In this document: positions 55,439-64,000 of the stretch, piece after piece
Position numbering within the stretch: position 1 is the stretch's first letter
How the letters are laid out: each line of letters starts with the position of its first letter
Assembly: GCF_030687145.1 (NCBI RefSeq)
Contig: NZ_CP117460.1
Span: 2,604,001 to 2,668,000, forward strand
Length of the DNA stretch: 64,000 nt
Direction of reading: 5' to 3'
Origin: Pseudomonas sp. FP1742
GTDB taxonomy: Bacteria; Pseudomonadota; Gammaproteobacteria; Pseudomonadales; Pseudomonadaceae
Translations under genes and position numbers: made by a program
The notes under the pieces: model-generated
Database searches by the model: none
The model's input: only the letters and a program-made list of their open reading frames with translations
Told to the model about the DNA's origin: nothing

Positions 55439-56719
55439 ATGAATGATCAGGCCAATAGCGTCGACGAACGCTATGTAACGGCGACACCAGCGAGCCTCGA
55501 AAGCTGGAATCGCCATGACACCACCTGGATGCTGGGCCTGTTTGGCACGGCAATCGGGGCCGGTACCCTGTTTTTGCCGATCAACGCGGGGCTGGGCGGC
55601 TTCTGGCCGTTGCTGATCCTGGCGTTGCTGGCGTTCCCCATGACGTTTTACGCACACCGTGGCCTGACCCGCTTCGTGCTGTCCGGCCGTGAAGGCGCGG
55701 ACATCACTGAAGTGGTGGAAGAACATTTCGGCATCAAGGCCGGTGCGCTGATCACCTTGCTGTATTTCTTCGCGATCTTTCCGATCCTGCTGATTTACAG
55801 CGTGGCCCTGACCAACACCGTGGGCAGTTTCCTCGAACATCAACTGCACATCATGCCGCCACCGCGCGCCGTGCTGTCGTTCGTGCTGATTCTCGGCCTG
55901 CTGGCCGTGGTGCGTTGCGGTGAGCAGGTGATCGTCAAGGCCATGAGCCTGATGGTGTATCCGTTCATCGTCGCGCTGCTGTTCCTGGCGGTGTTCCTGA
56001 TTCCTCACTGGAACGGCGGCATCCTCAGCACCGCGTCCACGCTGCCTGAGTCGTCGGCGCTGCTGCACACCTTGTGGCTGGCGATTCCGGTAATGGTGTT
56101 CTCGTTCAACCATTCGCCGATCATTTCGGCGTTCGCGGTGGACCAGAAACGTCGCTACGGCACTCATGCCCAAGAGCGCAGTTCGCAGATCCTGTCCCGC
56201 GCCCACCTGTTGATGGTGGTGATGGTGCTGTTCTTCGTCTTCAGCTGCGTGCTGACCCTGTCGCCGGCGCAACTGGCGGAGGCCAAGGCGCAGAATCTGT
56301 CGATCCTGTCGTACCTGGCCAACCACTTCAGCAACCCGACCATCGCCTTCGCGGCGCCGTTGATCGCCTTCGTGGCGATTTCCAAGTCGTTCCTGGGCCA
56401 CTACATCGGCGCCAGCGAAGGCTTGAAGGGTTTGATCGTCAAGAGCGGCAAACGCCCGGCGCCCAAGACCCTGGACCGCATGACCGCTGCGTTCATGCTG
56501 GTGGTGTGCTGGATCGTCGCGACCCTGAACCCGAGCATTCTCGGGATGATCGAAACCTTGGGTGGCCCGGTCATCGCGGCAATTCTGTTCCTGATGCCGA
56601 TGTACGCGATCCGCAAGGTGCCGGCCATGGCGCGTTATCGTGGCCAAGCCTCCAACGTTTTCGTGACGCTGGTAGGGCTGGTGGCGATTTCGGCGTTGAT
56701 CTACTCGCTCACCGCCTGA
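55439..56719 (+). CDS. Serine/threonine-type permease of the HAAAP family (SdaC-like)
   Basis: A 426-residue inner-membrane amino-acid:H+ symporter with about 11 helices. The first helix TTWMLGLFGTAIGAGTLFLP has the GxAIGAGxLFLP signature; MVFSFNHSPIISAFAVDQ and SKSFLGHYIGASEGLKGL are typical of SdaC/TdcC/YhaO. Serine is the most likely substrate. The start at 55439 excludes nine Arg/Lys-rich codons. It stands alone, with no deaminase gene next to it. Confidence 0.88.
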   Translation: MNDQANSVDERYVTATPASLESWNRHDTTWMLGLFGTAIGAGTLFLPINAGLGGFWPLLILALLAFPMTFYAHRGLTRFVLSGREGADITEVVEEHFGIKAGALITLLYFFAIFPILLIYSVALTNTVGSFLEHQLHIMPPPRAVLSFVLILGLLAVVRCGEQVIVKAMSLMVYPFIVALLFLAVFLIPHWNGGILSTASTLPESSALLHTLWLAIPVMVFSFNHSPIISAFAVDQKRRYGTHAQERSSQILSRAHLLMVVMVLFFVFSCVLTLSPAQLAEAKAQNLSILSYLANHFSNPTIAFAAPLIAFVAISKSFLGHYIGASEGLKGLIVKSGKRPAPKTLDRMTAAFMLVVCWIVATLNPSILGMIETLGGPVIAAILFLMPMYAIRKVPAMARYRGQASNVFVTLVGLVAISALIYSLTA

Positions 56720-56731
56720 TACGGCGGGCGA

Positions 56732-57412
56732 TCAATCGGGGCTGTCCTGGTTGATCGCCCCCTTCGACTGCCTGGCCAGACGACCTTTGCTTCGCTGGTG
56801 ACAGTGCTCGATGGCCGCAACGGCCTTTTCACAGGCCTTGCACAGGGTTGCCGGCGCAGCGGCCTGCTGCGGTGCGAACCACTCGGGACAGGGGCTGATC
56901 ACGCCGTCCGGCGAATGCATCCATTGGCTGACCACGTGCTGGACCGTCCCGCCCAGGCCCTTTTTGGCGCGTAACGCGTTGAGTTGTGGCGCACAGAGGT
57001 GGTCCAGCGTCAGCCGGTGGGTCTCGCGCAAGAACGGTGAAATCTGTACCGAAAGGTACGCAATGCCAAACCGCTCCTGGGCCACGCGTGCGCCCAACGC
57101 CCAAAACGAACCCACCACCACGATGTCCTCGTGACGCCGTGCCGCGAGGTAGTCATAGGTCGGTTCGAGCAGGTGTGAGGCCGCGTTCCACTGCATGGCC
57201 AAGGCGGTTTTCGAGCCGTGGAGGCGGGGTGGCTCGTCGGCATCTTCCTGGCATAACGGTTCGAATTCCAGCCCGTACTGCTCGATGGTGGCCTTGAACG
57301 CCGGCAGGCTGCACAGGGTTGCGCGATGGCCGCGCAGGTTCAGCGCATTGGCCAGGCCAATGAAGGGGAAAATGTCATCGGCCGAACCGATGGCGATCAA
57401 GATGACCCGCAT
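56732..57412 (-). CDS. N-terminal half of a UGT-like glycosyltransferase (truncated)
   Basis: A 226-residue protein with the N-terminal acceptor domain of GT1/RhlB-type transferases (MRVILIAIGSADDIFPFIGL, NLRGHRATLCSLPAFKATIE, ISPCPEWFAPQ). Full-length relatives have about 420 residues; here the nucleotide-sugar domain is absent. The last 45 residues (PATLCKACEKAVAAIEHCHQ and a polar tail) are unlike a transferase. GGAG precedes the ATG. It is either a remnant or a protein that has taken on another role. Catalytic activity is unlikely. Confidence 0.7.
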   Translation of the reverse strand: MRVILIAIGSADDIFPFIGLANALNLRGHRATLCSLPAFKATIEQYGLEFEPLCQEDADEPPRLHGSKTALAMQWNAASHLLEPTYDYLAARRHEDIVVVGSFWALGARVAQERFGIAYLSVQISPFLRETHRLTLDHLCAPQLNALRAKKGLGGTVQHVVSQWMHSPDGVISPCPEWFAPQQAAAPATLCKACEKAVAAIEHCHQRSKGRLARQSKGAINQDSPD

Positions 57413-57507
57413 GACTCCTCCGTGAGTTAAGGCCTGTCAGGCCTCGTGGCACGCTGTCCTGGTGCCGATATCAGGCAAAGCGTAGCTGGGCAATTGGCAT
57501 CAGGCAT

Positions 57508-57546
57508 AAAAAAACGCCGCTCATCTGACGATGGGCGGCGTTTTTC
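57508..57546 (-). terminator. Rho-independent terminator of acnB
   Basis: On the minus strand a stem GAAAAACGCCGC / GCGGCGTTTTTTT encloses a short loop 15 bp after the acnB stop, with a T-run on the 3' side. The A-run on the other side makes it potentially two-way. Confidence 0.85.
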
Positions 57547-57560
57547 ATGGCGTTGTAGCG

Positions 57561-60170
57561 TTAGGCTTGAACGACCGGGATGTTGGCGTTCGCAGCAGCT
57601 TCACGGAACTCGGCGATCTGGTCGAAGGACAGGTAGCGGTAAACATCGGCCGCCATGCTGTCGATCTTGCCAGCGTATTCCATGTACTCCTCGACGGTCG
57701 GCAGGCGACCCAGGATGGACGCAACGGACGCCAGCTCGGCCGAAGCCAGGTAGACGTTCGCGCCGTCACCCAGACGGTTCGGGAAGTTACGGGTCGACGT
57801 CGACACCACGGTGGAGTTCGGCTCTACACGTGCCTGGTTACCCATGCACAGCGAGCAGCCTGGCATTTCCATGCGTGCGCCGGCCTTGCCGTAGATGCCG
57901 TAGTAGCCTTCTTCGGTCAGCTGGTGAGCGTCCATTTTGGTCGGCGGCGACAGCCACAGACGGGTTGGCAGCTGACCTTTGACCTGTTCCAGCAACTTGC
58001 CGGCAGCGCGGAAGTGACCGATGTTGGTCATGCAGGAACCGATGAACACTTCGTCGATCTTCTCGCCAGCGACGCTGGAGAGCAGACGGGCGTCGTCCGG
58101 ATCGTTTGGTGCGCAGAGCACAGGCTCATTGATGTCCGCCAGATCGATTTCGATGACTTCGGCGTATTCGGCGTCGGCATCGGCTTCCATCAGTTGCGGG
58201 TTGGCGATCCAGGCTTCCATCGCTTGAGCGCGACGTTCCAGGGTACGTGCATCGCCGTAGCCTTCGCCGATCATCCAGCGCAGCAGGGTGATGTTGGACT
58301 GCAGGTACTCGGTGATCGACTCTTTCGACAGCTTGATGGTGCAACCGGCAGCCGAACGTTCGGCCGATGCGTCGGACAGCTCGAAAGCCTGTTCCAGCGT
58401 CAGGCCTTCCAGGCCTTCGATTTCCAGGATGCGGCCGGAGAAGGCGTTTTTCTTGCCTTTCTTCTCGACGGTCAGCAGGCCATTCTGGATGGCGAAGTAA
58501 GGAATGGCATGAACCAGGTCACGCAGGGTGATGCCAGGTTTCATTTTGCCTTTGAAGCGCACCAGGATCGATTCCGGCATGTCCAGCGGCATGACGCCGG
58601 TGGCTGCGGCGAACGCGACCAGACCGGAACCGGCCGGGAACGAGATGCCCATCGGGAAACGGGTGTGCGAGTCGCCACCGGTACCCACGGTGTCTGGCAG
58701 CAGCATGCGGTTCAGCCACGAGTGGATGATGCCGTCGCCCGGACGCAGGGAAACGCCGCCGCGGGTCATGATGAAGTCAGGCAGGGTGTGGTGGGTGGTC
58801 ACGTCGATCGGCTTTGGATAAGCCGCGGTGTGGCAGAAGGACTGCATCACCAGATCAGCGGAGAAGCCCAGGCACGCCAGGTCTTTCAGTTCATCACGGG
58901 TCATTGGACCGGTGGTGTCCTGGGAACCCACGGTGGTCATCTTCGGTTCGCAGTAGGTGCCAGGACGAACGCCTTTGCCTTCTGCCAGGCCGCAAGCCTT
59001 GCCGACCATTTTCTGCGCCAGGGTGAAACCCTTGGTGCTTTCGGCCGGTGCTTCAGGCTTCTTGAACAGGTCGAACGGTGGCAGACCCAGTTCGGCGCGA
59101 GCCTTCTCGGTCAGGCCACGGCCGATGATCAGCGGAATACGGCCGCCGGCGCGGACTTCGTCCAGCAGAACCGGGGTCTTCATTTCGAAGGTGGTCAGGA
59201 CTTCGTCGCTGTTGTGCTTGGTGACTTTGCCAGCATGCGGGTACAGGTCGATCACATCGCCCATGTTCATGTTGGAAACGTCGAACTCGATTGGCAGTGC
59301 GCCGGCATCTTCCATGGTGTTGTAGAAGATCGGAGCGATCTTGCTGCCGAAGCAGAAACCGCCAGCGCGCTTGTTCGGCACGTAAGGAACGTCGTCGCCG
59401 AAGAACCACAGCACCGAGTTGGTCGCCGATTTACGCGAAGAACCGGTACCGACCACGTCACCGACGTAGGCGATAGGGAAACCCTGGCCGCGCATTTCTT
59501 CGATCTGCTTCATCGGGCCGGTCTTGCCTTGCTCGTCCGGAACAATGCCGTCACGGGCCATTTTCAGCATGGCCAGGGCGTGCAGCGGGATGTCTGGACG
59601 CGACCAGGCGTCTGGAGCAGGGGACAGGTCGTCGGTGTTGGTTTCGCCGGTGACCTTGAACACGCGCAGGCTGATCTTGTCGGCCAGCACCGGGCGGTTC
59701 TTGAACCACTCGCCGTCAGCCCAGGATTGCAGCACGCCTTTGGCGTGAACGTTGCCGTTCTTGGCTTTTTCAGCCACGTCGTGGAAGGCATCGAACATCA
59801 GCAGGGTGTGCTTGAGTTCTTCGGCAGCCACTGGCGCCAGTTCGGCGTCGTCCAGCAGGTTTACCAGGGTCACGATGTTGTAGCCGCCCTGCATGGTGCC
59901 GAGCAGTTCAACCGCGCGTTTCTTGTCGATCAGAGGGGATTTGGCTTCGCCCTTGGCCAGGGCAGAGAGGAAACCGGCCTTTACATAGGCGGCTTCGTCC
60001 ACTCCAGGCGGAACGCGATTGGTGATCAGGTCAACGAGGAAAGCTTCTTCGCCAGCCGGGGGATTCTTCAGCAGCTCGACCAGGCTTGCAGTTTGTTCGG
60101 CGTTTAGCGGCTGGGGAACGATACCCAGTGCTGCGCGCTCTTCGATATGTTTGCGGTAGGCTTCAAGCAC
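57561..60170 (-). CDS. acnB: Aconitate hydratase B
   Basis: An 869-residue [4Fe-4S] enzyme of the citric-acid cycle interconverting citrate and isocitrate. The N-terminal HEAT-like domain ([20 protein letters not shown]), [16 protein letters not shown] and the cluster ligands in the C-terminal half ([33 protein letters not shown]) are intact. A GTG start at 60170, with GAGGG 8 bases upstream, gives exactly the usual length and the [12 protein letters not shown] terminus. The ATG 48 bp further upstream would add 16 foreign residues. A terminator follows and a structured leader precedes. Confidence 0.96.
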   Translation of the reverse strand: MLEAYRKHIEERAALGIVPQPLNAEQTASLVELLKNPPAGEEAFLVDLITNRVPPGVDEAAYVKAGFLSALAKGEAKSPLIDKKRAVELLGTMQGGYNIVTLVNLLDDAELAPVAAEELKHTLLMFDAFHDVAEKAKNGNVHAKGVLQSWADGEWFKNRPVLADKISLRVFKVTGETNTDDLSPAPDAWSRPDIPLHALAMLKMARDGIVPDEQGKTGPMKQIEEMRGQGFPIAYVGDVVGTGSSRKSATNSVLWFFGDDVPYVPNKRAGGFCFGSKIAPIFYNTMEDAGALPIEFDVSNMNMGDVIDLYPHAGKVTKHNSDEVLTTFEMKTPVLLDEVRAGGRIPLIIGRGLTEKARAELGLPPFDLFKKPEAPAESTKGFTLAQKMVGKACGLAEGKGVRPGTYCEPKMTTVGSQDTTGPMTRDELKDLACLGFSADLVMQSFCHTAAYPKPIDVTTHHTLPDFIMTRGGVSLRPGDGIIHSWLNRMLLPDTVGTGGDSHTRFPMGISFPAGSGLVAFAAATGVMPLDMPESILVRFKGKMKPGITLRDLVHAIPYFAIQNGLLTVEKKGKKNAFSGRILEIEGLEGLTLEQAFELSDASAERSAAGCTIKLSKESITEYLQSNITLLRWMIGEGYGDARTLERRAQAMEAWIANPQLMEADADAEYAEVIEIDLADINEPVLCAPNDPDDARLLSSVAGEKIDEVFIGSCMTNIGHFRAAGKLLEQVKGQLPTRLWLSPPTKMDAHQLTEEGYYGIYGKAGARMEMPGCSLCMGNQARVEPNSTVVSTSTRNFPNRLGDGANVYLASAELASVASILGRLPTVEEYMEYAGKIDSMAADVYRYLSFDQIAEFREAAANANIPVVQA

Positions 60171-60579
60171 AGTTATTACCCTCATCAGTGGTCCCAAATG
60201 GGTGTCCGGGACGCTCATCCCGAAATTGCCGTACTCATGCGCTGCGTGGCGTTGTGGGCCGCTTAGCCAGAATTACCGGCAATTCCTTACAGAAGCTGCT
60301 TTCAAAGTTTTACGCCTGCAGAACGGGGAGCTGATGAGGGTTGGCGTTGGGCTTTTCCCCGCTGGAAAAACCCTTCGCCAACACCGCTCTGAAGGAACGA
60401 CTGTGCTCGTGACGCTTTGAAAACAGCTTCTTAACGGACATTGGCGCCTTAAAAGGCTGGCTGATTCTACGGCAAAAAAAAATTAAAGGTAAGTTAGCCC
60501 CCGAATTTTGAGGGGTGATGAATGTTAGACAAAGGGCTAACATGCCGACCTGTTCTGCTTTCCCGTGTTTTGCCTACCT
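60171..60579 (-). promoter_or_regulatory. acnB leader and divergent promoter region (409 bp)
   Basis: For acnB a weak promoter can be proposed on the minus strand: TTACCT (60492-60487) and TAGAAT (60469-60464) with a 17-base spacer, giving a leader of about 290 bases. It contains nested inverted repeats: AGAAGCTGCTTTCAAAG (60291-60307) with CTTTGAAAACAGCTTCT (60415-60431), enclosing an imperfect hairpin at 60340-60382, plus CGGGA/TCCCG at 60207-60222. Also GTTAGCCC/GGGCTAAC at 60493-60541. No gene lies in it. Confidence 0.5.
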
Positions 60580-61050
60580 ATGCCCAATCAGACCATCAAG
60601 ACCCCCTGCGTCGGCCTCTGCTCCACTGTTTACGGTGATCTGGTGTGCCGTGGCTGCAAGCGTTTCCACCATGAAGTGATTCACTGGAACGGTTACAACG
60701 AGGAAGAAAAACGCGCCGTATGGCTGCGTCTTGAGCAACTGTTGTCGCAAGTGATGGCCAGTAAACTGGAAATTTTCGATCCGGCGTTGCTGCGCCTGCA
60801 ACTGGAGCAGCGCAAGATCCGCTTTGTGCCGCATCAGTCGGAGTATTGCTGGGCTTATCAGCTGATCGCCCGGGGCGCGCGGGTCATCAATAATCTGGAG
60901 GCCTACGGGATGGTGCTGCTGCCGGAGTTCCGCGACTGGAACCTGCCGGAATTGCGCGATGCCATTGATCGGGAATTTTTCCTGCTGTCCGAAGCGCATT
61001 ACCAGCGCTACATTGCGCCGGGATTTCTCAAGGATGCCTTCGGCGGGTAA
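60580..61050 (+). CDS. DUF1289 domain protein
   Basis: A 156-residue protein. The N-terminal cysteine motif TPCVGLCSTVYGDLVCRGCK followed by HHEVIHWNGYNEEEKRAVW is the DUF1289 (Fe-S or zinc-binding-like) signature. The C-terminal ~100 residues are alpha-helical with no recognised motif. The ATG at 60580 starts MPNQTIKTPC; an upstream codon is possible. Function is unknown. Confidence 0.85.
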   Translation: MPNQTIKTPCVGLCSTVYGDLVCRGCKRFHHEVIHWNGYNEEEKRAVWLRLEQLLSQVMASKLEIFDPALLRLQLEQRKIRFVPHQSEYCWAYQLIARGARVINNLEAYGMVLLPEFRDWNLPELRDAIDREFFLLSEAHYQRYIAPGFLKDAFGG

Positions 61051-61094
61051 CCCTTGAAAGCATCGCGATGGCGATCTACTTGACGCCGAAAATC

Positions 61095-61958
61095 TCAATG
61101 CTGGGTCACGATCTCTTCCAGATGATCCATGATCTCGTCCGGCTTGAGCACCAGCACATCGCTCTCCAGCGCATCGAGCACCACTTCCGCCGTATTCCCG
61201 ATCAACGCTCCCGACAACCCGGTCCGCGCCACGGTGCCGATCACCGTCACGCAGGCCCCCAGCTTATGGGCCATGTACGGAATCAACACATCCGCCGGGC
61301 CTTCCTCGATGTGCAGGTGGTCGTCGTCGATGTCGAACTCGGCCTGGAACGCCTGGCACTGCTCGCGGTAACGGGCCTCGATGGTTTCCTTGAGCTGAAA
61401 GGTCGGGTCGGCCGCCGATAGCATCGGCGAGGGGTGGGCGCTGATCACATGCAGCTTGGCCTTCGCCAGGCTGGCAATGTCATAGCCGTAATCAATGATG
61501 GTGTTGTGCAAATGACGGTGTTCGTCATCGGTGTTGCCGACATCGATCGCCGCCAGAATCACCTTGTCCTTCCAGGAACCGGCGGTTTTTACCAGGAGCA
61601 CCGGTGTCGGGCAGGTGCGCAACACCTTCCAGTCCTCGGGCGTCAGCAGCGCTTTCTTCAGTGGGCTGTCGGGGTAATGCTGTTTGATCACCAGGCCGCA
61701 ACCTTCCGCCTGCTGCACATCGATAATGGTTTCATGCAGGCTTTCGTTCCAGGCTTGCTCGGTGGTGACGTTGTAGCCGTCCGCCAGCAGGGCCGCCTTG
61801 AGCACGCCGAGCATCGCGCTGTGATCATGCTTTTTATCGCAGACCAGCAGGTGCAGATGAGCCTGGGTCGCGCCAGCGATCAATTTGGCCCGTTTGAGCG
61901 CCAGGCTTTCCGAGTGTTCGGGTTCAATGACCACCAGAATGCTGCGAATGGCTTGCAT
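61095..61958 (-). CDS. uspE: Universal stress protein with two Usp domains (UspE-like)
   Basis: A 287-residue tandem Usp protein. Domain 1 begins MQAIRSILVVIEPEHSESLA and domain 2 WKDKVILAAIDVGNTDDEHR. The second carries an ATP-type loop, GTVARTGLSGALIGNTAEVV. The start at 61958 begins domain 1. UspE-type proteins respond to stationary phase, anaerobic or oxidative stress. It is monocistronic and convergent with the DUF1289 gene. Confidence 0.88.
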   Translation of the reverse strand: MQAIRSILVVIEPEHSESLALKRAKLIAGATQAHLHLLVCDKKHDHSAMLGVLKAALLADGYNVTTEQAWNESLHETIIDVQQAEGCGLVIKQHYPDSPLKKALLTPEDWKVLRTCPTPVLLVKTAGSWKDKVILAAIDVGNTDDEHRHLHNTIIDYGYDIASLAKAKLHVISAHPSPMLSAADPTFQLKETIEARYREQCQAFQAEFDIDDDHLHIEEGPADVLIPYMAHKLGACVTVIGTVARTGLSGALIGNTAEVVLDALESDVLVLKPDEIMDHLEEIVTQH

Positions 61959-62117
61959 GATCGGGTTCTCCAGGAAGGTAAAAACACTGCGTTGGACAAC
62001 TATAGTTGCTGGTCGGGCATTCGCGACTTGATGCATATCAACGGTGGCGGCTGGTGGTCTGTCGGCAGGCCGGTATAATCGGCGCCCTTCGTTTTGAACC
62101 TTTTATCCGTGAGCCCC

Positions 62118-62726
62118 ATGATCCTTCCCGAAATTCACGAGTTCCTCGGCTGCCGCACGCCTGATGGCTGGGTCCAGGCTGCGCTGGCGGATCAGGAAAC
62201 GCTGCTGATCGACCACAAAAACTGCGAATTCAAGGCGGCCAGCACGGCGTTGAGCCTGATTGCCAAGTATCACTCCCACGTCGATCTGATCAACCTGATG
62301 TCGCGTCTGGCCCGGGAAGAACTGGTGCATCACGAGCAGGTCATGCGCCTGATGAAAAAGCGCAAGATCGAGCTGCGGCAGTTGTCCGCCGGGCGTTACG
62401 CCTCGGGGCTGCGCAAAGTGGTGCGTAGCCACGAGCCGGTGAAGCTGGTGGATACGCTGGTGGTCGGCGCGTTCATCGAAGCCCGCAGCTGCGAGCGTTT
62501 CGAGGCGTTGGTGCCGCATCTGGATGAGGAACTGGGCAAGTTCTATTTCGGCCTGCTGAAAAGCGAAGCGCGGCATTTCCAGGGCTATCTGAAGCTGGCC
62601 TACCAGTACGGGGATGCCAAGGACATTGCGCAGGTCATTGACCGGGTTCGCGCTGCCGAGCAGGAACTGATCGAATCGCCGGACGTGGAGTTCCGCTTTC
62701 ACAGCGGTGTCCCGGCCGCCGCATAA
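62118..62726 (+). CDS. miaE: MiaE, tRNA-(ms2io6A37) hydroxylase
   Basis: A 202-residue non-haem di-iron monooxygenase that hydroxylates the isopentenyl group of ms2i6A37 in tRNA. The di-iron ligands are visible in REELVHHEQVM (ExxH) and SEARHF with conserved Glu in GAFIEARSCERFEAL. The ATG at 62118 (MILPEIHEFLGCRT) is preferred; a GTG at 62109 is possible. A terminator follows 80 bp downstream. Confidence 0.93.
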   Translation: MILPEIHEFLGCRTPDGWVQAALADQETLLIDHKNCEFKAASTALSLIAKYHSHVDLINLMSRLAREELVHHEQVMRLMKKRKIELRQLSAGRYASGLRKVVRSHEPVKLVDTLVVGAFIEARSCERFEALVPHLDEELGKFYFGLLKSEARHFQGYLKLAYQYGDAKDIAQVIDRVRAAEQELIESPDVEFRFHSGVPAAA

Positions 62727-62805
62727 CGCGGTAGGAGCGCGGCTTGCAAATGCCGATCTTCTGCGTCTGAATTGTTAAAAACTCTTAAAAGAATGAAACA
62801 TCGCC

Positions 62806-62833
62806 AAAAACCGGCCCTCGTGGCCGGTTTTTG
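62806..62833. terminator. Rho-independent terminator after miaE
   Basis: AAAAACCGGCC and GGCCGGTTTTT pair around a short loop (CTCGT), with a T-run on the right, between miaE and the response-regulator gene. Confidence 0.9.
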
Positions 62834-62911
62834 CTGCCTGCGATCACCGTCCCGTCACCGATTGGCGCCATAATGCCGCCCACTTCATTCAAGGGTTGGC
62901 AGACGGTCGTT

Positions 62912-63619
62912 ATGGATAACCTGGGTTTTGGCAAAGTATTGCTGGTGGAAGATGACGAGAAGCTCGCCGGGCTGATTGCGCATTTCCTGGCCCAACACGG
63001 CTTTGAGGTCCGCGAGGTGCACCGTGGCGACCTGGCGATGGCCGCTTTCCTTGAGTTCAAACCGAAAGTCGTCGTACTCGACCTGATGTTGCCGGGCCAG
63101 AGCGGCCTGCATGTGTGCCGCGAGATCCGCAGCGTATCCGACACGCCCATCGTCATCCTCACTGCCAAGGAAGACGACCTCGATCACATCCTCGGCCTGG
63201 AATCCGGTGCCGACGACTACGTGATCAAACCGATCAAACCCCCGGTGCTGCTCGCCCGTCTGCGCGCCTTGCAACGCCGTCAGATGCCGGACAGCAGCGT
63301 GTGCAGTTCGCTGGAGTTTGGCCATCTGAGCATCGACCGCAGTTGCCGCGAAGTGCGTTTGGCGGGCGAGGGTATCGACCTCACCACCATGGAATTCGAA
63401 TTGCTGTGGTTGCTGGCCAGCGCCGCCGGCAAGATTTTGTCCCGGGACGACATCCTCAACCGTATGCGCGGTATCGCCTTCGACGGCCTCAACCGCAGCG
63501 TCGACGTGTACATCAGCAAATTGCGCGGCAAGCTCAAGGACAACCCGCGCGAGCCGGTGTGCATCAAGACTGTGTGGGGCAAGGGTTACCTGTTCAATCC
63601 GTTTGCGTGGGAGTTGTAA
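62912..63619 (+). CDS. rstA: OmpR-family response regulator (RstA-like)
   Basis: A 235-residue two-component regulator. The receiver domain has VEDDEKLAGLI, the phospho-acceptor Asp in VVVLDLMLPG, ILTAKEDD and KPIKPPVLLARLRALQRR. The winged-helix DNA-binding domain runs through LTTMEFELLWLLAS, LSRDDILNRMRG and SVDVYISKLRGKLKD. The start at 62912 begins MDNLGFGKVLLVEDD. It is followed directly by its kinase gene (ATG immediately after the TAA). The RstA assignment is by overall likeness. Confidence 0.88.
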   Translation: MDNLGFGKVLLVEDDEKLAGLIAHFLAQHGFEVREVHRGDLAMAAFLEFKPKVVVLDLMLPGQSGLHVCREIRSVSDTPIVILTAKEDDLDHILGLESGADDYVIKPIKPPVLLARLRALQRRQMPDSSVCSSLEFGHLSIDRSCREVRLAGEGIDLTTMEFELLWLLASAAGKILSRDDILNRMRGIAFDGLNRSVDVYISKLRGKLKDNPREPVCIKTVWGKGYLFNPFAWEL

Positions 63620-64000
63620 ATGCTGCGGTTATTCCTTGGGCTGTTTCTGGTGATGACGGCGGGCCTGGTATTGGCGCTGCAAACCGTCGAGCGCACGTTC
63701 GATGCGCTTCTCGACGGGCAGATGCAGAGCTATAACCAAGAGGCGGTGCGTGGTCAGGCCTGGTCGCTGGTCGAGCAGTTGCGCGGCCTGGACGGCCCGG
63801 CCCGGGAGCGACAACTGCAAACCGTGCGTCCTCACTACGGCTTGGGCCTGACCCTGGTCGAGAGCGATCAACTGTCCCTGACCGATCAGGAGAACGCCGA
63901 GTTGGCCCAGGGCCTGCTGGTGATTCGCGACAAGTACACCCAGTTCATCTCGCGGATTGACGAAGGTTCGCAGCTGCTCAGTATCAAGCTGCCGGACGAG
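63620..64000 (+). CDS. rstB: Sensor kinase, RstB-like (3' end beyond the window)
   Basis: The first 127 residues of a membrane histidine kinase, open to the window edge. A first transmembrane helix (MLRLFLGLFLVMTAGLVLAL) is followed by the start of a periplasmic sensor region (ALLDGQMQSYNQEAVRGQAW, RPHYGLGLTLVESDQL). The ATG abuts the regulator's stop codon, so the two are coupled. The kinase core lies outside the window. Confidence 0.85.
   Translation, partial: MLRLFLGLFLVMTAGLVLALQTVERTFDALLDGQMQSYNQEAVRGQAWSLVEQLRGLDGPARERQLQTVRPHYGLGLTLVESDQLSLTDQENAELAQGLLVIRDKYTQFISRIDEGSQLLSIKLPDE

Noticed and set aside
55310..56647. 445-codon leftward frame opposite the SdaC-like permease
   Set aside because: Extreme His/Gln/Arg composition, typical antisense of a membrane protein.
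57531..60107. Long rightward open frame over acnB
   Set aside because: Antisense to an unmistakable aconitase; arises from high G+C codon bias and has no protein-family features.

Overview
The window is chromosomal DNA from a member of the Pseudomonas fluorescens group. Evidence for this is the high G+C content, the many copies of the fluorescent-pseudomonad REP element (GTGGGAGCGGGCTTGCTCGC and its complement) between genes, a DUF1652 gene, and PQQ/Ped/Erc, AcnB, MiaE and type VI secretion genes that all read as Pseudomonas proteins. No rRNA, tRNA, CRISPR array, insertion sequence or prophage was seen. Both ends cut genes: a PQQ alcohol dehydrogenase on the left and a sensor kinase on the right.

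Layout. (1) 1-9.6 kb: periplasmic alcohol oxidation. It holds the end of a PQQ dehydrogenase with the extra aspartate typical of lanthanide-dependent PedH/ExaF enzymes, its aldehyde dehydrogenase, a pqqA-B-C-E operon that lacks pqqD, and an ErcA-ErcS-like regulatory pair. (2) 9.6-14.3 kb, minus strand: hexuronate oxidation, with uronate dehydrogenase, an SMP-30 lactonase and a DctP-Q-M TRAP importer. (3) 14.5-17.7 kb: a secreted polysaccharide deacetylase, CopC-CopD, and a RutR-like TetR regulator. (4) 17.8-25.6 kb: reductive pyrimidine catabolism (preA, preT, dihydropyrimidinase, NCS1 permease, ureidopropionase-type amidohydrolase) around a 620-bp palindrome-rich regulatory gap. (5) 25.6-32.4 kb: a split YeeE/YedE sulfur transporter, a PAS-PAS-PAS-LuxR regulator, small Pseudomonas proteins, and an oxidoreductase, SDR and kinase-like phosphotransferase.

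(6) 32.5-54.1 kb: a complete type VI secretion system (T6SS) in two divergent transcription units, tssB-C-hcp-E-F-G-H leftward and tssJ-K-L-M-A rightward. Between tssH and vgrG lies a visibly A+T-richer cargo of three unrecognised small genes. One encodes a papain-like Cys/His protein. The other two encode cytidine-deaminase-like proteins with an HAE motif and a Pro-Cys...Cys zinc motif. Downstream of vgrG is a YwqK/MORN-type protein, a family named for its link to the deaminase-like toxin YwqJ in Bacillus. On the opposite strand is a PAAR-like DUF4280 spike-tip gene. This cargo is the best candidate for an undescribed system. The tssB ribosome-binding site also lies within a perfect inverted repeat.

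(7) 54.1-64 kb: housekeeping and mixed genes: a 2-hydroxyacid dehydrogenase, a serine/threonine-type permease, a truncated glycosyltransferase, aconitase B with a GTG start and a strongly structured 5' leader, a DUF1289 protein, a UspE-like stress protein, MiaE, and an RstA/RstB-like two-component system.

All identifications come from reading translated proteins, motifs and spacing. No database search was possible.
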